Shown: positions 45,683 to 56,616, counted from the first letter of the stretch. The stretch: 64,000 nucleotides of DNA from Vicia villosa (GCF_029867415.1 NC_081183.1:38894655-38958654); one strand, 5' to 3'. Notes: generated by a model not told the origin, from the sequence alone. Translations and numbers: made by a program.

Positions 45683-46809
45683 GTATTCTCTTTTGTTTGA
45701 GAGCTTTCTCCCAAAAGGCCCTCAAACTCATTGTTGCACTCCACTGTTATAATTTCTGGTTGTTTCCCTTTCCTAGCAGTATTGGAGGTAATAACCCATG
45801 GTACTTCCGGCTGTGTGTTGTTAGTTGTTGTAGGGTTCTCCCTCACCATAGTGATATTCTTCTGTTCCCAAACTTTTGGAGGTTCTTTTTGTTTCTTGAT
45901 CACTTCTTCTTTCTTCTTGCATTCATGCCCTACTTTGTTACAACTTTTGCAGAATGGAGGCTTCCATTCAAAATCAACTTGTTGTATCTGCTTTTCTCCT
46001 TGTGGGTTCCTAATTGTAATCTGATGTAGAAGCTCCTTTGTGACATCCACCTCAATTAGAACCCTAGCATATGAAACTCTCAGTTTCTTTGTTGTACACT
46101 CATCAGTCATCAACGGTTTGCCAATGGCACTAGCTATCTTTCCTATGCTCTGTCATCCCCAGTAGTACAGTGGTAGGACAGGGAAAATCACCCAGATGGG
46201 TAGAACCCTGAGCACATCATCCTGCAGAGTAAAATCAGGGTTCCATTCATGGAGGAGGATAGGTTTCTTAAAGATCGTATATGGTCCTCTCATGAGCACA
46301 ACATCTCTGTCCACTCTCGATTTGAACCTTGCTAAGAAATAGCCCTCTTCATTGTAATACAGTTCTGGGAGGGAGACAAATTTCCATGTAGTGGCCATGA
46401 ATTTCTTGACTGCATTCATTGAGAGTTCATTTCCTATCGCATACATGATTAGGGCATTCTTCCAGAATTCCTTCTCAGCCATTACGTCTTGCTCCTCAAT
46501 TTGAATTTCCATTTCACCATTGATAATCGCCGGTGGTGTATAAGAGAGTTCATTCCCATTCGCCGACAGTCTATTACCTTGTATAACGTCCACCCAGAGC
46601 TGTGGAGTCTTTTCTCCTTTTGCCTCTGCTCCCTCCTTCTTTCCTTCAACACTTGGTTCCTCCACAATCGTTTCCAAACCTTGGGTACCCTTGTTTGAGA
46701 CATTTGTTTCTGTAAATCCCTTACCACTCGAAGTTGGAGTTGTCGAGAATACTCGTACGCTCGTCGATGGAGTGGATGCCACCTTCTTCTTTGGCCGGCC
46801 CCGCCCCAT
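45679..46809 (-). pseudogene. LINE ORF1, DUF4283/CCHC nucleic-acid-binding protein, one stop
   Basis: The 376-codon frame starts MGRGRPKKKVAST at 46809. It has an N-terminal basic region, a DUF4283-like RNA-binding domain (about 46470-45950) and a zinc knuckle CKSCNKVGHECKK. One TGA interrupts it at 46153-46155 between YYWG and QSIG; the frame is otherwise preserved to 45679. The stop codon TGA shares bases with the ORF2 ATG. The protein would coat the LINE RNA. Confidence 0.85.
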
Positions 46810-47029
46810 CTCCAGTCACAAGGTACTCGGATTCAACCCTAAATCTCCTCTGCCGTGGTCCCTAACCCTAAGGTTAGGAGTTTAAACCAACACCAAAGGA
46901 TCTTCAGTGCCTTTTCCGCGTACCCCTTGTAGTTTTACCGTCGTTGTCTTGCTCACCGGAAATCGCAGTCACCGGAAATCACACTCACCGGAAATTTTTT
47001 ATTTATTGATACAATTACTTTGAAGCATG

Positions 47030-47433
47030 TTGAATCATGCTTGGAGGTAGGAAAATCTAATGATACACAAATGAGATTAGTACTGTTTCTTCACAATTTT
47101 ATAAAGTGATCTATTTTCAAACTCTTGATTGATTTAAATATTTATTTAAAGAAATTATTTCCTTCGAACGATTTTGACATATAATTATTTAGATGTGATT
47201 CTTGACTAACTTATTATATATGTTAAATAAACTTTGACTAACTCAAGTAAAAAATTTGTTATGAAGAAAAACCTATATTTAAACATTATAACAGTTCGAG
47301 TACAAAAACCTTATTAGTCATTTTTTATATTGAAAAACCCAGTCTACGGTTGCTTAGTCATGTCGTGTCGGTTTTAGTTTTTAATTTTACAACAATATAT
47401 GTGCTAATTTTACAAAAATTCATCAATTTTTTT
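47030..47433. other. AT-rich intergenic stretch, nothing recognised
   Basis: No ORF of interest, repeat or RNA structure was recognised between the LINE target duplication and the first MITE. Confidence 0.5.
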
Positions 47434-47708
47434 TATTTAAATGTATTTCGGTCTTTGTAAGTTAGCGAGTTTTTTACTTTCGTTCCTGTAAATTTTTTTT
47501 GTTTGAATCCTTATATCTTACTTTTTGCTTGAGGTGTAGTCCCTAAAGTCAAAATCCGCAGGAAAATCTGCAGGTTTCCTGCGGATTTTGATTTTAGAAA
47601 CTAAAACGAATGCGAAAGGGAAATATAAAGACTCAAACAAAAAAATAACTTACAAGGACAAAAATCAAAAACTCGCTAATTTACAAGGACAAAAAATGTA
47701 TTTAAGCC
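47434..47708. mobile_element. Fold-back MITE, probably Mutator-like
   Basis: About 55 bp at each end are imperfect inverted repeats. The left contains TTTGTAAGTTAGCGAG and the right is the reverse of CTTGTAAATTAGCGAG. A GC-rich hairpin near 47566-47600 (AAATCCGCAGGAAA against TTTCCTGCGGATTT) sits in the centre. The flanks ATTTTTTTT and ATTTTTTCT resemble a decayed 9-bp duplication. Length is about 275 bp. Confidence 0.6.
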
Positions 47709-47863
47709 ATTTTTTCTAAATTATCCCCTTCTCCAATTAATAACATGAATGTACTAAGTAATAAATTTTTATCTTAACTTGTTTTTCCTAAATAAAATTA
47801 AAATGTAAAATCAAAATATAAAATCGTAGAATTTATTTCATATTAAATTAATATTATATTTAT

Positions 47864-48715
47864 TGGAAATTTCTCTATACATCCATATATATTATTAGGG
47901 ACCTCTAACGAAATTTCCTTTTTGCTTTCACAATTCGGAGATGCATCTCTGAACGCACCAAATTTATAATTTTTTGATATTTTCGGAGATATATTTTTAA
48001 AATAACCTAATTTTTAGTGTTGGAATTTTTAGGAGATGCATTTCCGAAATAACCCAACATTTATAAAAAAAATAAAATCAAGCTGAATCAATTGTATTGA
48101 TATAATAATTAATTGTATTAATTAAAATATATAATTAAATATATACCATTATAATCAAATATAATAATAATATCAACCTATTAAATATTTAAATACACAT
48201 CATTTTCATATAAAATTAATTAAAGAAAAAAATTAATATAAATTAATAATTATAATGCTAATAAGAAAATATTTTTAACCTGATAATTTCATTAATTATA
48301 ATGTATAATGCTGTAATCATTTAAAAAGTAATTATTTTTACAATCCAAAATATTTGTTATAAATAAATTATTACAAAATTAAAATTTTATTTAATCTCTT
48401 TATTCCTTATTTATAACCATGTTTATTTAAGTTATTCTTTATTAATAATAATTCGTTTTTATTATATTATAACTATATTATAAGTAAATATTTTTTTTAA
48501 ATAAAATCAAAAAAAAATTGGAATATTAGTTAATTCGGAAATGCATATCCGAATTAACCAATATCCCAAATTTTTTTGGGGTGACTTCGCATATGCATAT
48601 TCGAACTAACCAATATCTTCAATTTTTTTGAATGGGTTCGGATATACATATCCAAATGGCATTTTGAGATTTTTAGGGGTGTTTTTCACCTATATGGGTG
48701 TACAGAGAAATTTCC
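47864..48715. mobile_element. Mutator-like MITE with palindromic ATGCAT motifs
   Basis: Inverted ends GGAAATTTCTCTRTACAYCC are found at 47865 and, reversed, up to 48715. A perfect 9-bp duplication TATATTTAT flanks it (47855-47863 and 48716-48724), the signature of Mutator-like transposition. Six degenerate copies of a TCGGARATGCATNTCCGAA-type palindrome lie inside (about 47935, 47992, 48030, 48535, 48586 and 48637), the rest being AT-rich. No coding capacity. Confidence 0.85.
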
Positions 48716-48897
48716 TATATTTATATGCATAACATATACATGTACTTATATAATATTGTAAATATGTCAATAAATTTAAAATTGTAATTTGATTATAAAG
48801 CAAAAATATACTAAATTACAATAATAAAGTACAATATTATAAACTTGAATTAAACTGCATAATTTATTTTTCATTAGTTTTTCAAAAGTTTCAAAAG

Positions 48898-48935
48898 GTT
48901 GAAGATGAAGATGAAGATGAAGATGAAGATGGAAG
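48898..48935 (+). repeat. (GAAGAT)n microsatellite
   Basis: Perfect to near-perfect six-base repeats (GATGAAGATGAAGATG...) for about 38 bp in AT-rich DNA. Confidence 0.9.
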
Positions 48936-49989
48936 AAGACAGAAAAGGGAGAAGAAAGAGAAAACAGCTAAAACAAACTTTGAATTAAAAACTCAATTGC
49001 TGCATGTATTATGAAAAACTAGTTACAAAGTTGTTTAAATTATCATCTGCAAGTTGCTTCTGAGTGTTATAGTGCACAACTTTTAACACTCTATTCTGAA
49101 TCTGATTTCTCAGAATAAAGAAAGTCAAATACAAATTTAAAGTGTTTTTGACTGATGCATCTTGTAAAGAAAACCTTGAACCCTATATATAGTCTTGGAC
49201 TCCCTCTTCCTTCACAAAACTAAGCAATGTGAGACTTCTTCAGCATATATATTTTCAACCAAATCCAACAGTCTAGACAGAAGTAGATCTCTCCAATCCA
49301 AGAAACTTATAAGGCAACAAAGCCAGAAGAGACACAGTGAGAACACATTTAAGGGAGGTCGAAGCCACTCAAACTACTATGAATTCAAAAACTGGATAGG
49401 ATTAGTAAGGCAGTCCGAGAAATCCGAGAAGATACGTGAGTTTTTCACATACCTATCAAGATACCATTTCCAAGTCAAAATAATAATAATGTTTTCCGTG
49501 TCTTTAAGTATCATTGATGAAATAGAGAAAATTATATTATTTCCAGATTTACAAATTGAACAAACCACAATATGTCAAATGTTAAATCATCCTGAAACTC
49601 CTCTAAATATAGAACTACCACTAGATGCATATGTAAAAGTCTCTTTTTCGTTAAAAAAAAAATAAAAGTCTTACAAATTAACATAAAAATACTTATAAAA
49701 TCCATGTTGTGAAAAGGGTTGGAAGTCTTAATACGCTAGTTTATATTCATTTTCTTTTTTGAAATTCTAGGTTTCAAATGGAGGACAACAGAGCATGTGA
49801 CATATTCAAATATAGTGAAATAGATAGGGAAATTACGTGCTTATATAAAAAAAAAAGGAAAATTACGTAACATAATTAAATTAAACTAGAGTTTAAAGGT
49901 AGTGCACTGATAGTGTAAATAAACTTTACACATACATTCAATCAAAATCCTTACACTTGTCATGTTATATTAATTTTTTTAAATTAAAA
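48936..49989. other. Non-coding stretch with a TATA box and no recognised gene
   Basis: A TATA box CTATATATAG lies at 49182-49192, and AAGCAATGTGAGAC at about 49223-49236 is, on the minus strand, close to the plant snRNA upstream element (GTCCCACATCG-like). No matching snRNA or snoRNA could be identified on either side. A 156-codon frame at 49195-49665 begins with TTG and has no recognised domain. At 49909-49960 a GTGCACTGATAGTGTAAA word matches, in inverted form, sequence right of the Helitron. Confidence 0.35.
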
Positions 49990-49997
49990 CTAGTAAC

Positions 49998-50020
49998 AAA
50001 CCCGTGCGTCCGCACGGGTT
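49998..50020 (-). other. Helitron 3' terminal hairpin
   Basis: The stem AACCCGTGC/GCACGGGTT with a 4-nt loop lies 5 nt before the terminal CTAG on the minus strand. It is the only GC-rich spot in several kilobases. Confidence 0.85.
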
Positions 50021-50060
50021 CTGGTACGGGACGCGCATTTGTTTCAGATGTATATTTTTT

Positions 50061-50270
50061 AATAGAAAAATGTCTGGTACCCGTTAAAAAATAATAATTG
50101 AATGTATAGAAATATGTCTGGTACCCGTGAAAAAATAATAATTGAATGTATAGAAAAGTGTTTGGTACCCGTGAAAAAATAATAATTGAATGTATAGAAA
50201 AATGTCTGATACCCGTAAAAAAAATTAATTAAATATATAGAAAAATGTCTGGTACCCGTAAAAACATTTA
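50061..50270 (-). repeat. 44-bp tandem repeats next to the Helitron 3' end
   Basis: Five units with GTCTGGTACCCG start at about 50072, 50116, 50159, 50204 and 50247 (spacing 43-45). The remainder of each unit is AT-rich (AATAATTGAATGTATAG). Confidence 0.9.
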
Positions 50271-50299
50271 GATCAATAAAATTTTTTAATATAAAATAT

Positions 50300-53200
50300 G
50301 TGAATAATAGAAGATAAAAAAATATAATAAAAAATAAAAGCTAAAAAAATTATGATGGAATGTCATGACATCAATTCATGACAAATTATTTTGATCAGTA
50401 AATTCATGTCTCGTTATTAATCAATATTTAGATCAATAACTTCATGTCCCGTTAATAATCAATATAATACGAATGTATATAAAAAAGAAAAACAAAATTA
50501 TTTAACCGAAAGAGTTTATTGAAAAAGAATATTTTAATTTATATATAGATTAAAAAAAACGGTTCCCATTTATTAAAAAAAATTAAAATTTAGTCATTTA
50601 TTTAACGCGCTATTAATAATATAATTCCTCTATCTCAAAATAATTATCTATTTAGATTAATAATAATAAATAAATAGTATTTGGTGTCATGACTCTTTCG
50701 CCTCAATTGATTTTATCCCTTTAAAAAAAATATCACTTATTAATTTAAAAATAAAATTTCATTAATACTTTGACTAACAATCATAATAAAATTGTTATTT
50801 TGTTAATTTTAACCGATACAATATAAAGAAAGAATATGAGATTAGTGTATGTTCTTAAAAAAAATAAAAAAAATAAAGAAGAAACACGTAAAATATCTGT
50901 GTTTATATTTTTATATATAGATGTTTTTTTATTTAAAAATTTGGAAAAAAGAATTAGTTTTTATAAAGATTTAAAAATACTAAGTGCTAATTTAATATAA
51001 TAATATTTTATTTTTTATATAGCTGTCTTTTGTCTCAACTATGAATTTCATATAAATAATTTATAAAAAATTATTTTAAATAATATAATGAAAATATGTT
51101 AAGTCATATAAGAAAAAGTCAAATATAATATTTTAAAAAATCATATAAACTCATTGTATTGTTATAATACTTGCAAGATTAAATCAATTAAACTCATTTG
51201 TTCTTGCTACATGGCTTGCACGTTTAAATAAATTAAACCCATAAAAATGGGGATGGACATATTTTTTTGAACACATCATATTTCTTTAATATTTTGAGAC
51301 CCACAAAGTGTACCTACCCTACAAAGTATACCTACTATGCAGTACTCAAGTGCTTTTAATATTTTAATACCCACATAGTGCAGTACTTAAGTGCTTCATT
51401 GTGATGAAATAAATATAAATAAATAAATTTATTAGTAATATAATATAGAAAAAAAATTAGAAATGTGTGAAGTAGTTATAAAATATAATAATAAAATAAT
51501 TTAATACTGAATTAATACACAATGATATATGAAAAAGTTATGTTAGAAAACAAACAATTTCTTTAATAATAATATAAGTAAAAGAATAAATATTACATAA
51601 ATTAAAAAAGTATGGAAACACAAAAAAAGTGAGGTGAAATATTGTATGTGATGATGAAAAGGTAAAAGACATACAGATAGATGTCATTGATGTGACTTTA
51701 GCTTGCAATAAACAACACACTATACTAAGACCTATTATATAGTTTATTCTATAAATTTTCTTTGATACAACCAAGACATTAATTATCTGTTTTTATAACA
51801 CTTTTTTATTTTCAACAAAATTATATATAAATATATATATCATTACAAATTTTATACTCTTAAATGCGAATTAATTATTATTTATATGGATCTCTTTATT
51901 TTGCATTTATAAAAAGAAAGACATATTTTAGAAAATAAAAAGATCAATATATTTTGTTTCTTAATTTACAATTCACCATCTAAAATTGAAGATTTGTTCT
52001 CACCAAAATAATAAAATATTTTTATCTTTTATAATTATAGATTATTAGTAACATTAATTTTAGTTTTAAAAATTTCATTAAGTAATAAATAAAGAGATTT
52101 GTATATATAGTAATAAATAGAGAACATAATTATAAAGAATATTAATTTTTATTTAATTTTATAATAATAGTCATTAAGTATTATTTAATTTTGTAATGGA
52201 TAAAGATATTTAAAATTGCTTCCATTATTCTCATCACCATCCTTGCTCCACTCAATATCCATGTCTCAATATCCATGTCATTGTCAATTAGCTATAAAGT
52301 AACCAAAACTGAACGAGAACCACACATCAACAAATATTAGGGACGAACTATTTTTGTATATTATAACTACAATTGTTGCAGCATTAGTAGAAACAAAAAG
52401 AAAGAAAACAACTTCAAATTGGGTTTCTAATTACTCATAGCTGAACAATTTCCACTGAAAAAATATTGTTTAATAATATGATAAGGAGTGACCATAGCAG
52501 GCCCTGAAAAGACACATATTGCCATAAATATCAATCCATACAATCACTATCGCCTCTGACAAATTAAAAAAGAGTCAACAAAATTCAAGCAAACAGAGGG
52601 CCACAACAAAGACGAATGGAACTCACCTAGGCAAATATGTCAAGTTGGTATTTTTATACAACCGGCAAGAGGAATCCCATTAACTTTTTTACATTTTGAG
52701 TATTTCACAGAAAGAAAAAACAAATATGTCATATCTCTTCCTACATTTACCTGTCGGCATTTATTAGCTAGTCAAAAACAAAATTCACCGGTTCATACCA
52801 TAGTTTCTCTACAACATAGAACAAATGACAATTATAAGGGACTAAAAACTAATGAAAAATGAACATAATACACACACAGTTACAAACAATGTAAAAACTA
52901 GTAAGCCCCTCTTGTGGACAACACTCCACTAACCATATGCAAGCTGAGCATAAAATGCACTCCACTGCAAGTTGAATTTCACCATTATTAATGTTGTTTT
53001 TTATGTAATATTGACAAAGTTTATTGTTTTCTTAACTAAAATGTAACTGTATTCTTCAATTTTGGGATTTTCCTGATACACTTGTGACTCAGATTTATTA
53101 AATGCAAAATCAACAAACTTTGAATTGCTAACAATTGAGCTATATGGCTTGATAATAACACTGTCTGAAGAAATTTGATAACAGTCCCACAATCAACAGC

Positions 53201-53930
53201 CATAATTATACCTCACCTAATTATACCTCAAATAAAGTCATAATTTACCTGTCTTCACTCTTCATCTTCCACAATCCCAAAACAACAATAGTTACGACAA
53301 CATCGACAACCATGGTTATACCTATGATAGAAAATCAGACAGAAAACAACTTAAAAGAAATTTGACAGGTCAATTAGTTATAGTTACTATGATATCCCGT
53401 ATCAAAATATGATTGGTCACCGACAAAGTAAATCAATTAACTGCAACTATACATTCCATTCACATTGGAAAGGAAATCCCAGACACTGCAAGGAAATCCC
53501 ACAAAATCATTGTCTTGCGAATGCTTGTAGAGTCGCCAAAACATGCTGCATAAAAGTAGACAAAATCAGTGTCCCGCAAATGCAATTTCTTTTGTTTGGC
53601 ACCTTAGTGAGACAGAGAATGTATAAAGATTATTAAGAGAATTCAAGAGTGATCACAAAATATTTTGTTTCTTATATATTAAATAGAACATTTATGTAAG
53701 ATTAATATTGCATGACATATCAAGAATTTTGTGATTGAATTGAACACAAAAGAGACTGCAATCTATTTTTGAGTGAGAAATACTCCAAATTAGTCTCACC
53801 AGCTTCAAAGGGGTTAATATTATCATTCTATCAACAAATTCAGGCAAAATTGTGACAATCAAGTTGTGAAAAACTTGTGAAATAAAGGTACACCAAAAAC
53901 TGGATTATGTTTCCCAGAGAAAACCAAAAA
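50300..53930. other. AT-rich interior of the Helitron, no gene seen
   Basis: The longest frames here (for example 51538-51774, 53001-53192 and 53409-53636) are short and low in complexity or without recognisable domains. If captured host exons exist they are too short or too decayed for me to identify. Confidence 0.5.
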
Positions 53931-53935
53931 GAACC

Positions 53936-54330
53936 CATACCTTGTCACCTTCAAAACTCACCGGTAAAACTTGATCTAGTTTATAACCTGAAAAACAAAC
54001 CGCAAAATCATCAAACCAACCACAAAAACCCTAACTACAGAACAAAACCTTAAGCTTATAAGAACCCTAACTACAAAATCAAAACCCTAAGTTTATAAGA
54101 AAACCAAATAGAACCCATACATTGTTAGCTTTAAAACTCACCGGTAAAACCCGATCCAGCCTATAACCTGGAAAATAAATCACAAAATCATCAAATCAAC
54201 CACAAAAACCCTAACTACAGAATCAAAACCCTAAGTTTATAAGAAAACCAAACAAAACCGATACCTTTTTAGCTTCAAAACTCACCGGTAAAACTCGATC
54301 CGGTCTATAACCTGAAAAATAAACCACAAA
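53936..54330 (-). repeat. Tandem repeats with telo-box motifs near the Helitron 5' end
   Basis: Three diverged units start with AAAACTCACCGGTAAAAC at about 53953, 54133 and 54277. Between them lie five AAACCCTAA-type telo-boxes (54026, 54082, 54206, 54226, and GAACCCTAA at 54062). Telo-boxes are known plant promoter elements bound by telomere-repeat-binding proteins; whether these are bound is unknown. Confidence 0.8.
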
Positions 54331-54845
54331 AGAGCTAGAAGAGGGTGGTGATGATGTTGTTAGAAAATGAAGGTGAGGAAGAAAAAGAAAGGGGAGGTTG
54401 AGGAAGTGGAAGAGAAGGTTGAGGAAGAAGACTTAGTCAATGGATAGAAAGAGAAGAGAGAGAAAGAGAAATAGAAAGATTGAATGAGAGTAGCATAAGT
54501 AAGAAAAGAAAAGAAATTCAAAGAAGCTAGTCACGTGGTGCATCATGGAAGCCAAGGGGCAGATGGGTAATTTCCAGACCATCTAACTTTCTTATATTGT
54601 AGATTGTGTTTTAATTGGATTCATGATTGTGATTGGTTGACAGTGTAAAAATATTTTACACTGTCAATGCATATCCTTTTTTCTCATTAAACTAATTCTA
54701 TTATTTTTCATTCAACTCCTTTTATAATTTCTAAATTTATACAATAAAATTGACTAATTATTTAATATCTCATTCCCGTTGAATTTTATCCTATATCAAA
54801 TTTCAAACATACCCTTTAAACTACACCATAGTTGTGTTGTGGTAA

Positions 54846-54854
54846 TATATATAG
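54846..54854 (+). promoter_or_regulatory. TATA box of the secreted-peptide gene
   Basis: TATATATAG lies 53 bases before the ATG at 54899, which would place the transcription start near 54878. Confidence 0.65.
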
Positions 54855-54898
54855 CCAAGACAGGAGACACCCAAAAACTACCACCTCAAATTCCAAAC

Positions 54899-55081
54899 AT
54901 GTCTTTTTTATCTGTGCTTGTTTTGTTTCTTGCAGTTATCACTGTGATCAATCCTGCAATGAATCCCCAGCTTCGTATACAAGCGGATAGTGGCAACCCA
55001 ACCGTTTCTTTTGTTCCTCAGATTCACACCCCAAAACCACCACGTTTTCAGCCACCACCTCCATTTCCACATCCTCCCTAA
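54899..55081 (+). CDS. Small secreted proline-rich peptide, 60 residues
   Basis: ATG at 54899 is the first good start after the TATA box (54846-54854). The frame continues upstream without being needed. Residues 1-20 (MSFLSVLVLFLAVITVINPA) form a classical signal peptide with a hydrophobic core at 3-17. The mature part of about 40 residues contains LRIQADSGNPTVSFVPQI and ends in a proline-rich tail (PKPPRFQPPPPFPHPP). It has no cysteines. Possible polyadenylation signals AATAAA lie near 55285. It is intron-less and lies between the Helitron and a Tekay fragment, outside any element I can define. The family was not recognised; it could be a signalling peptide precursor, a small wall protein or a young orphan gene. 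Confidence 0.6.
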   Translation: MSFLSVLVLFLAVITVINPAMNPQLRIQADSGNPTVSFVPQIHTPKPPRFQPPPPFPHPP

Positions 55082-55629
55082 AGATTTAATTAATACTACT
55101 TTTTATTCTATTTATAAGAGAAAAATGACTATTTAGATTTATTGAATAATCAACGTATCTGATTTATTTAATAAATTTAAAAAGTAAGATTTTTTTTATA
55201 AAAATATCAGTATGCTGTATTTGTTTGTTGGTGTTTATAGTATTATTTTGTATTTTCTTTTTATTTATTTGATTGTGCATATCAAATAAATAAAAAGAGC
55301 AGTATGGACCCTGAAAATATTTTACACTTGTTTTTCTATCATTAATTTATGTTTAATCTGTGTTGGTTTGATCTATATTTCCTGTAGCTTTCTGTCACTT
55401 TTAATTATAGAAGACTTAATTATACCTTTGTTTTCTTTAATATAACTTTTTTTCTGAAGAGCGAGTCAGATTATGTAGTGCCTAATACGATTGGATCCAT
55501 AATTTATTTTCCTACTGTTAGAAGATTTATTTTATTTTATGAACACAGTGAGTTTATGGAAAATTTAATTAATGGCCGGGAATATTCTAACCGCAAAGCA
55601 AATTATCATTACAATCTCATGGTTTTGGC
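55082..55629. other. 3' flank of the peptide gene, AT-rich
   Basis: Contains AATAAA-type signals and no recognised feature. A short frame at 55478-55720 runs into the retroelement fragment and is not considered a gene. Confidence 0.45.
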
Positions 55630-56118
55630 AATTGGATCTACACCTCCAATCGTACAATGCCTCATACGGTGTCATTCTAATGTTAGAATGGTAATTATTG
55701 TTATAAGTAAACTCAATTAGTGGAAGGTGATTATCCCAAGCACTTCCTTGTTCAAATACACAAGCTCTCAGTAAGTCCTCCAATGACTGAATAGTCCTCT
55801 CTGACTGACCATCTGTCTGCGGATGATAAGCGGAACTGAACGTCAGCTTAGAATCCAACGCCTCTTGCAAACTCCTCCAAAAATATGATGTAAATCTCGG
55901 ATCTCTACCAGACACAATACACAACGGTATACCATGCAACTTCACAATCACTCTGATGTATGTTTCAGCTAACTTCGACACAGGAAAACTAATATTAATT
56001 GGATAAAATAAGCTGACTTCGTCAACCTATCAACTATTAACCAAATCAAATCATGTCTTCTCGGAATATTCGGTAAACCTGTTACGAAATCCATCGATAT
56101 ACTATCCCTACCCCAATA
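55630..56118 (-). pseudogene. Integrase fragment of a Tekay-type element
   Basis: On the minus strand the fragment covers the integrase core. It starts with [11 protein letters not shown] (near 56110), continues through [10 protein letters not shown], then [32 protein letters not shown] and [12 protein letters not shown], and ends at about YDWRCRS. It matches residues about 1106-1250 of the intact Tekay polyprotein. A stop/frameshift lies near 55980-56000, and the second catalytic aspartate (SDRD in the intact copy) is replaced by glycine (SGRD). Both ends are truncated; the right end meets the copia LTR at about 56131. Confidence 0.88.
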
Positions 56119-56130
56119 CAATTATCAAAG

Positions 56131-56616
56131 TGACAATTGCTTGGCTCACAAGAGAACACTAAGAACAATAAAACCTAACGCACATAATGCAACACAATCA
56201 ATTCTTCACGTAAAAATTCTCTGCCTCTTCAAATAGGATTACCAATCTTCTTATAGGCTGAACATGGGCCTTGGGACTACCAAACACAAATTAGGGTTAA
56301 CCAAGTTAACCTAATTTTCACATATCAGGGTGCTAAAAAACAGCCCATGGCTCATTCTGTTACTGATATACAATGAGCACAATAGTTAGTTTCCTAAAAT
56401 ATAGCCTTAGATTAATAAGGAATCATAACATAAAACATAACAGCCCATGCTGTCAGATACCGATGTCACAACATTCAGCTTGACATCCAATAACATTTGT
56501 ATTAGCTAACCATATATACCTGCAGTACACTACACATGCATGTCACGACATCTGTCAAGACATTAAATACATAAATATGTTTTACCATAAAATGCAGCCA
56601 ATCAAGGACATCTACA
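56131..56616 (-). repeat. Probable copia (Maximus/SIRE-type) LTR
   Basis: On the minus strand the block would start TGTAGATGTCC at 56616 and end GCAATTGTCA at 56131. It is preceded by GACAAAGGGG, a polypurine-like run at about 56625-56634. It follows, on that strand, the envelope-like pseudogene, the order expected for a SIRE/Maximus 3' end. Exact ends are tentative. Confidence 0.5.

Larger units (their letters stand above)
42220..47015 (-). mobile_element. L1-type LINE (non-LTR retrotransposon), near full length, decayed
   Basis: On the minus strand this contains ORF1, ORF2 and a short A-tail, seen as a T-run at 42220-42228. The 14-bp word TACTTTGAAGCATG occurs on both sides (42206-42219 and 47016-47029), a target duplication of the length expected for LINEs. 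ORF1 and ORF2 overlap by ATGA. Multiple stops and a frameshift mean it is inactive. Confidence 0.93.
49990..54603 (-). mobile_element. Non-autonomous Helitron, 4.6 kb
   Basis: Read on the minus strand the element begins TCTACAATATAAG at 54603. It ends in a 9-bp stem hairpin (AACCCGTGC, loop GGAC, GCACGGGTT), then TGTTA and CTAG at 49990-49993. The outside bases are A before the TC start and T after CTAG, as expected for Helitron insertion at AT. No Rep/helicase ORF is present. Inside are two tandem arrays near the ends and about 3.5 kb of AT-rich DNA with no recognisable exon. Confidence 0.8.

Noticed and set aside
49140..49240. Possible snRNA-type promoter on the minus strand (GTCTCACATTG-like element plus TATA)
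   Set aside because: No U-snRNA, 7SL or snoRNA sequence could be recognised at the expected start, and the upstream element is imperfect.
49195..49665. 156-codon open frame after a TATA box
   Set aside because: It begins with TTG, has no recognised domain and a lysine-rich tail from an A-run. The TATA box may belong to a different or no transcript.
53001..53636. Short frames inside the Helitron as captured exons
   Set aside because: No recognisable domain and no splice-supported extension; composition is like the surrounding AT-rich DNA.
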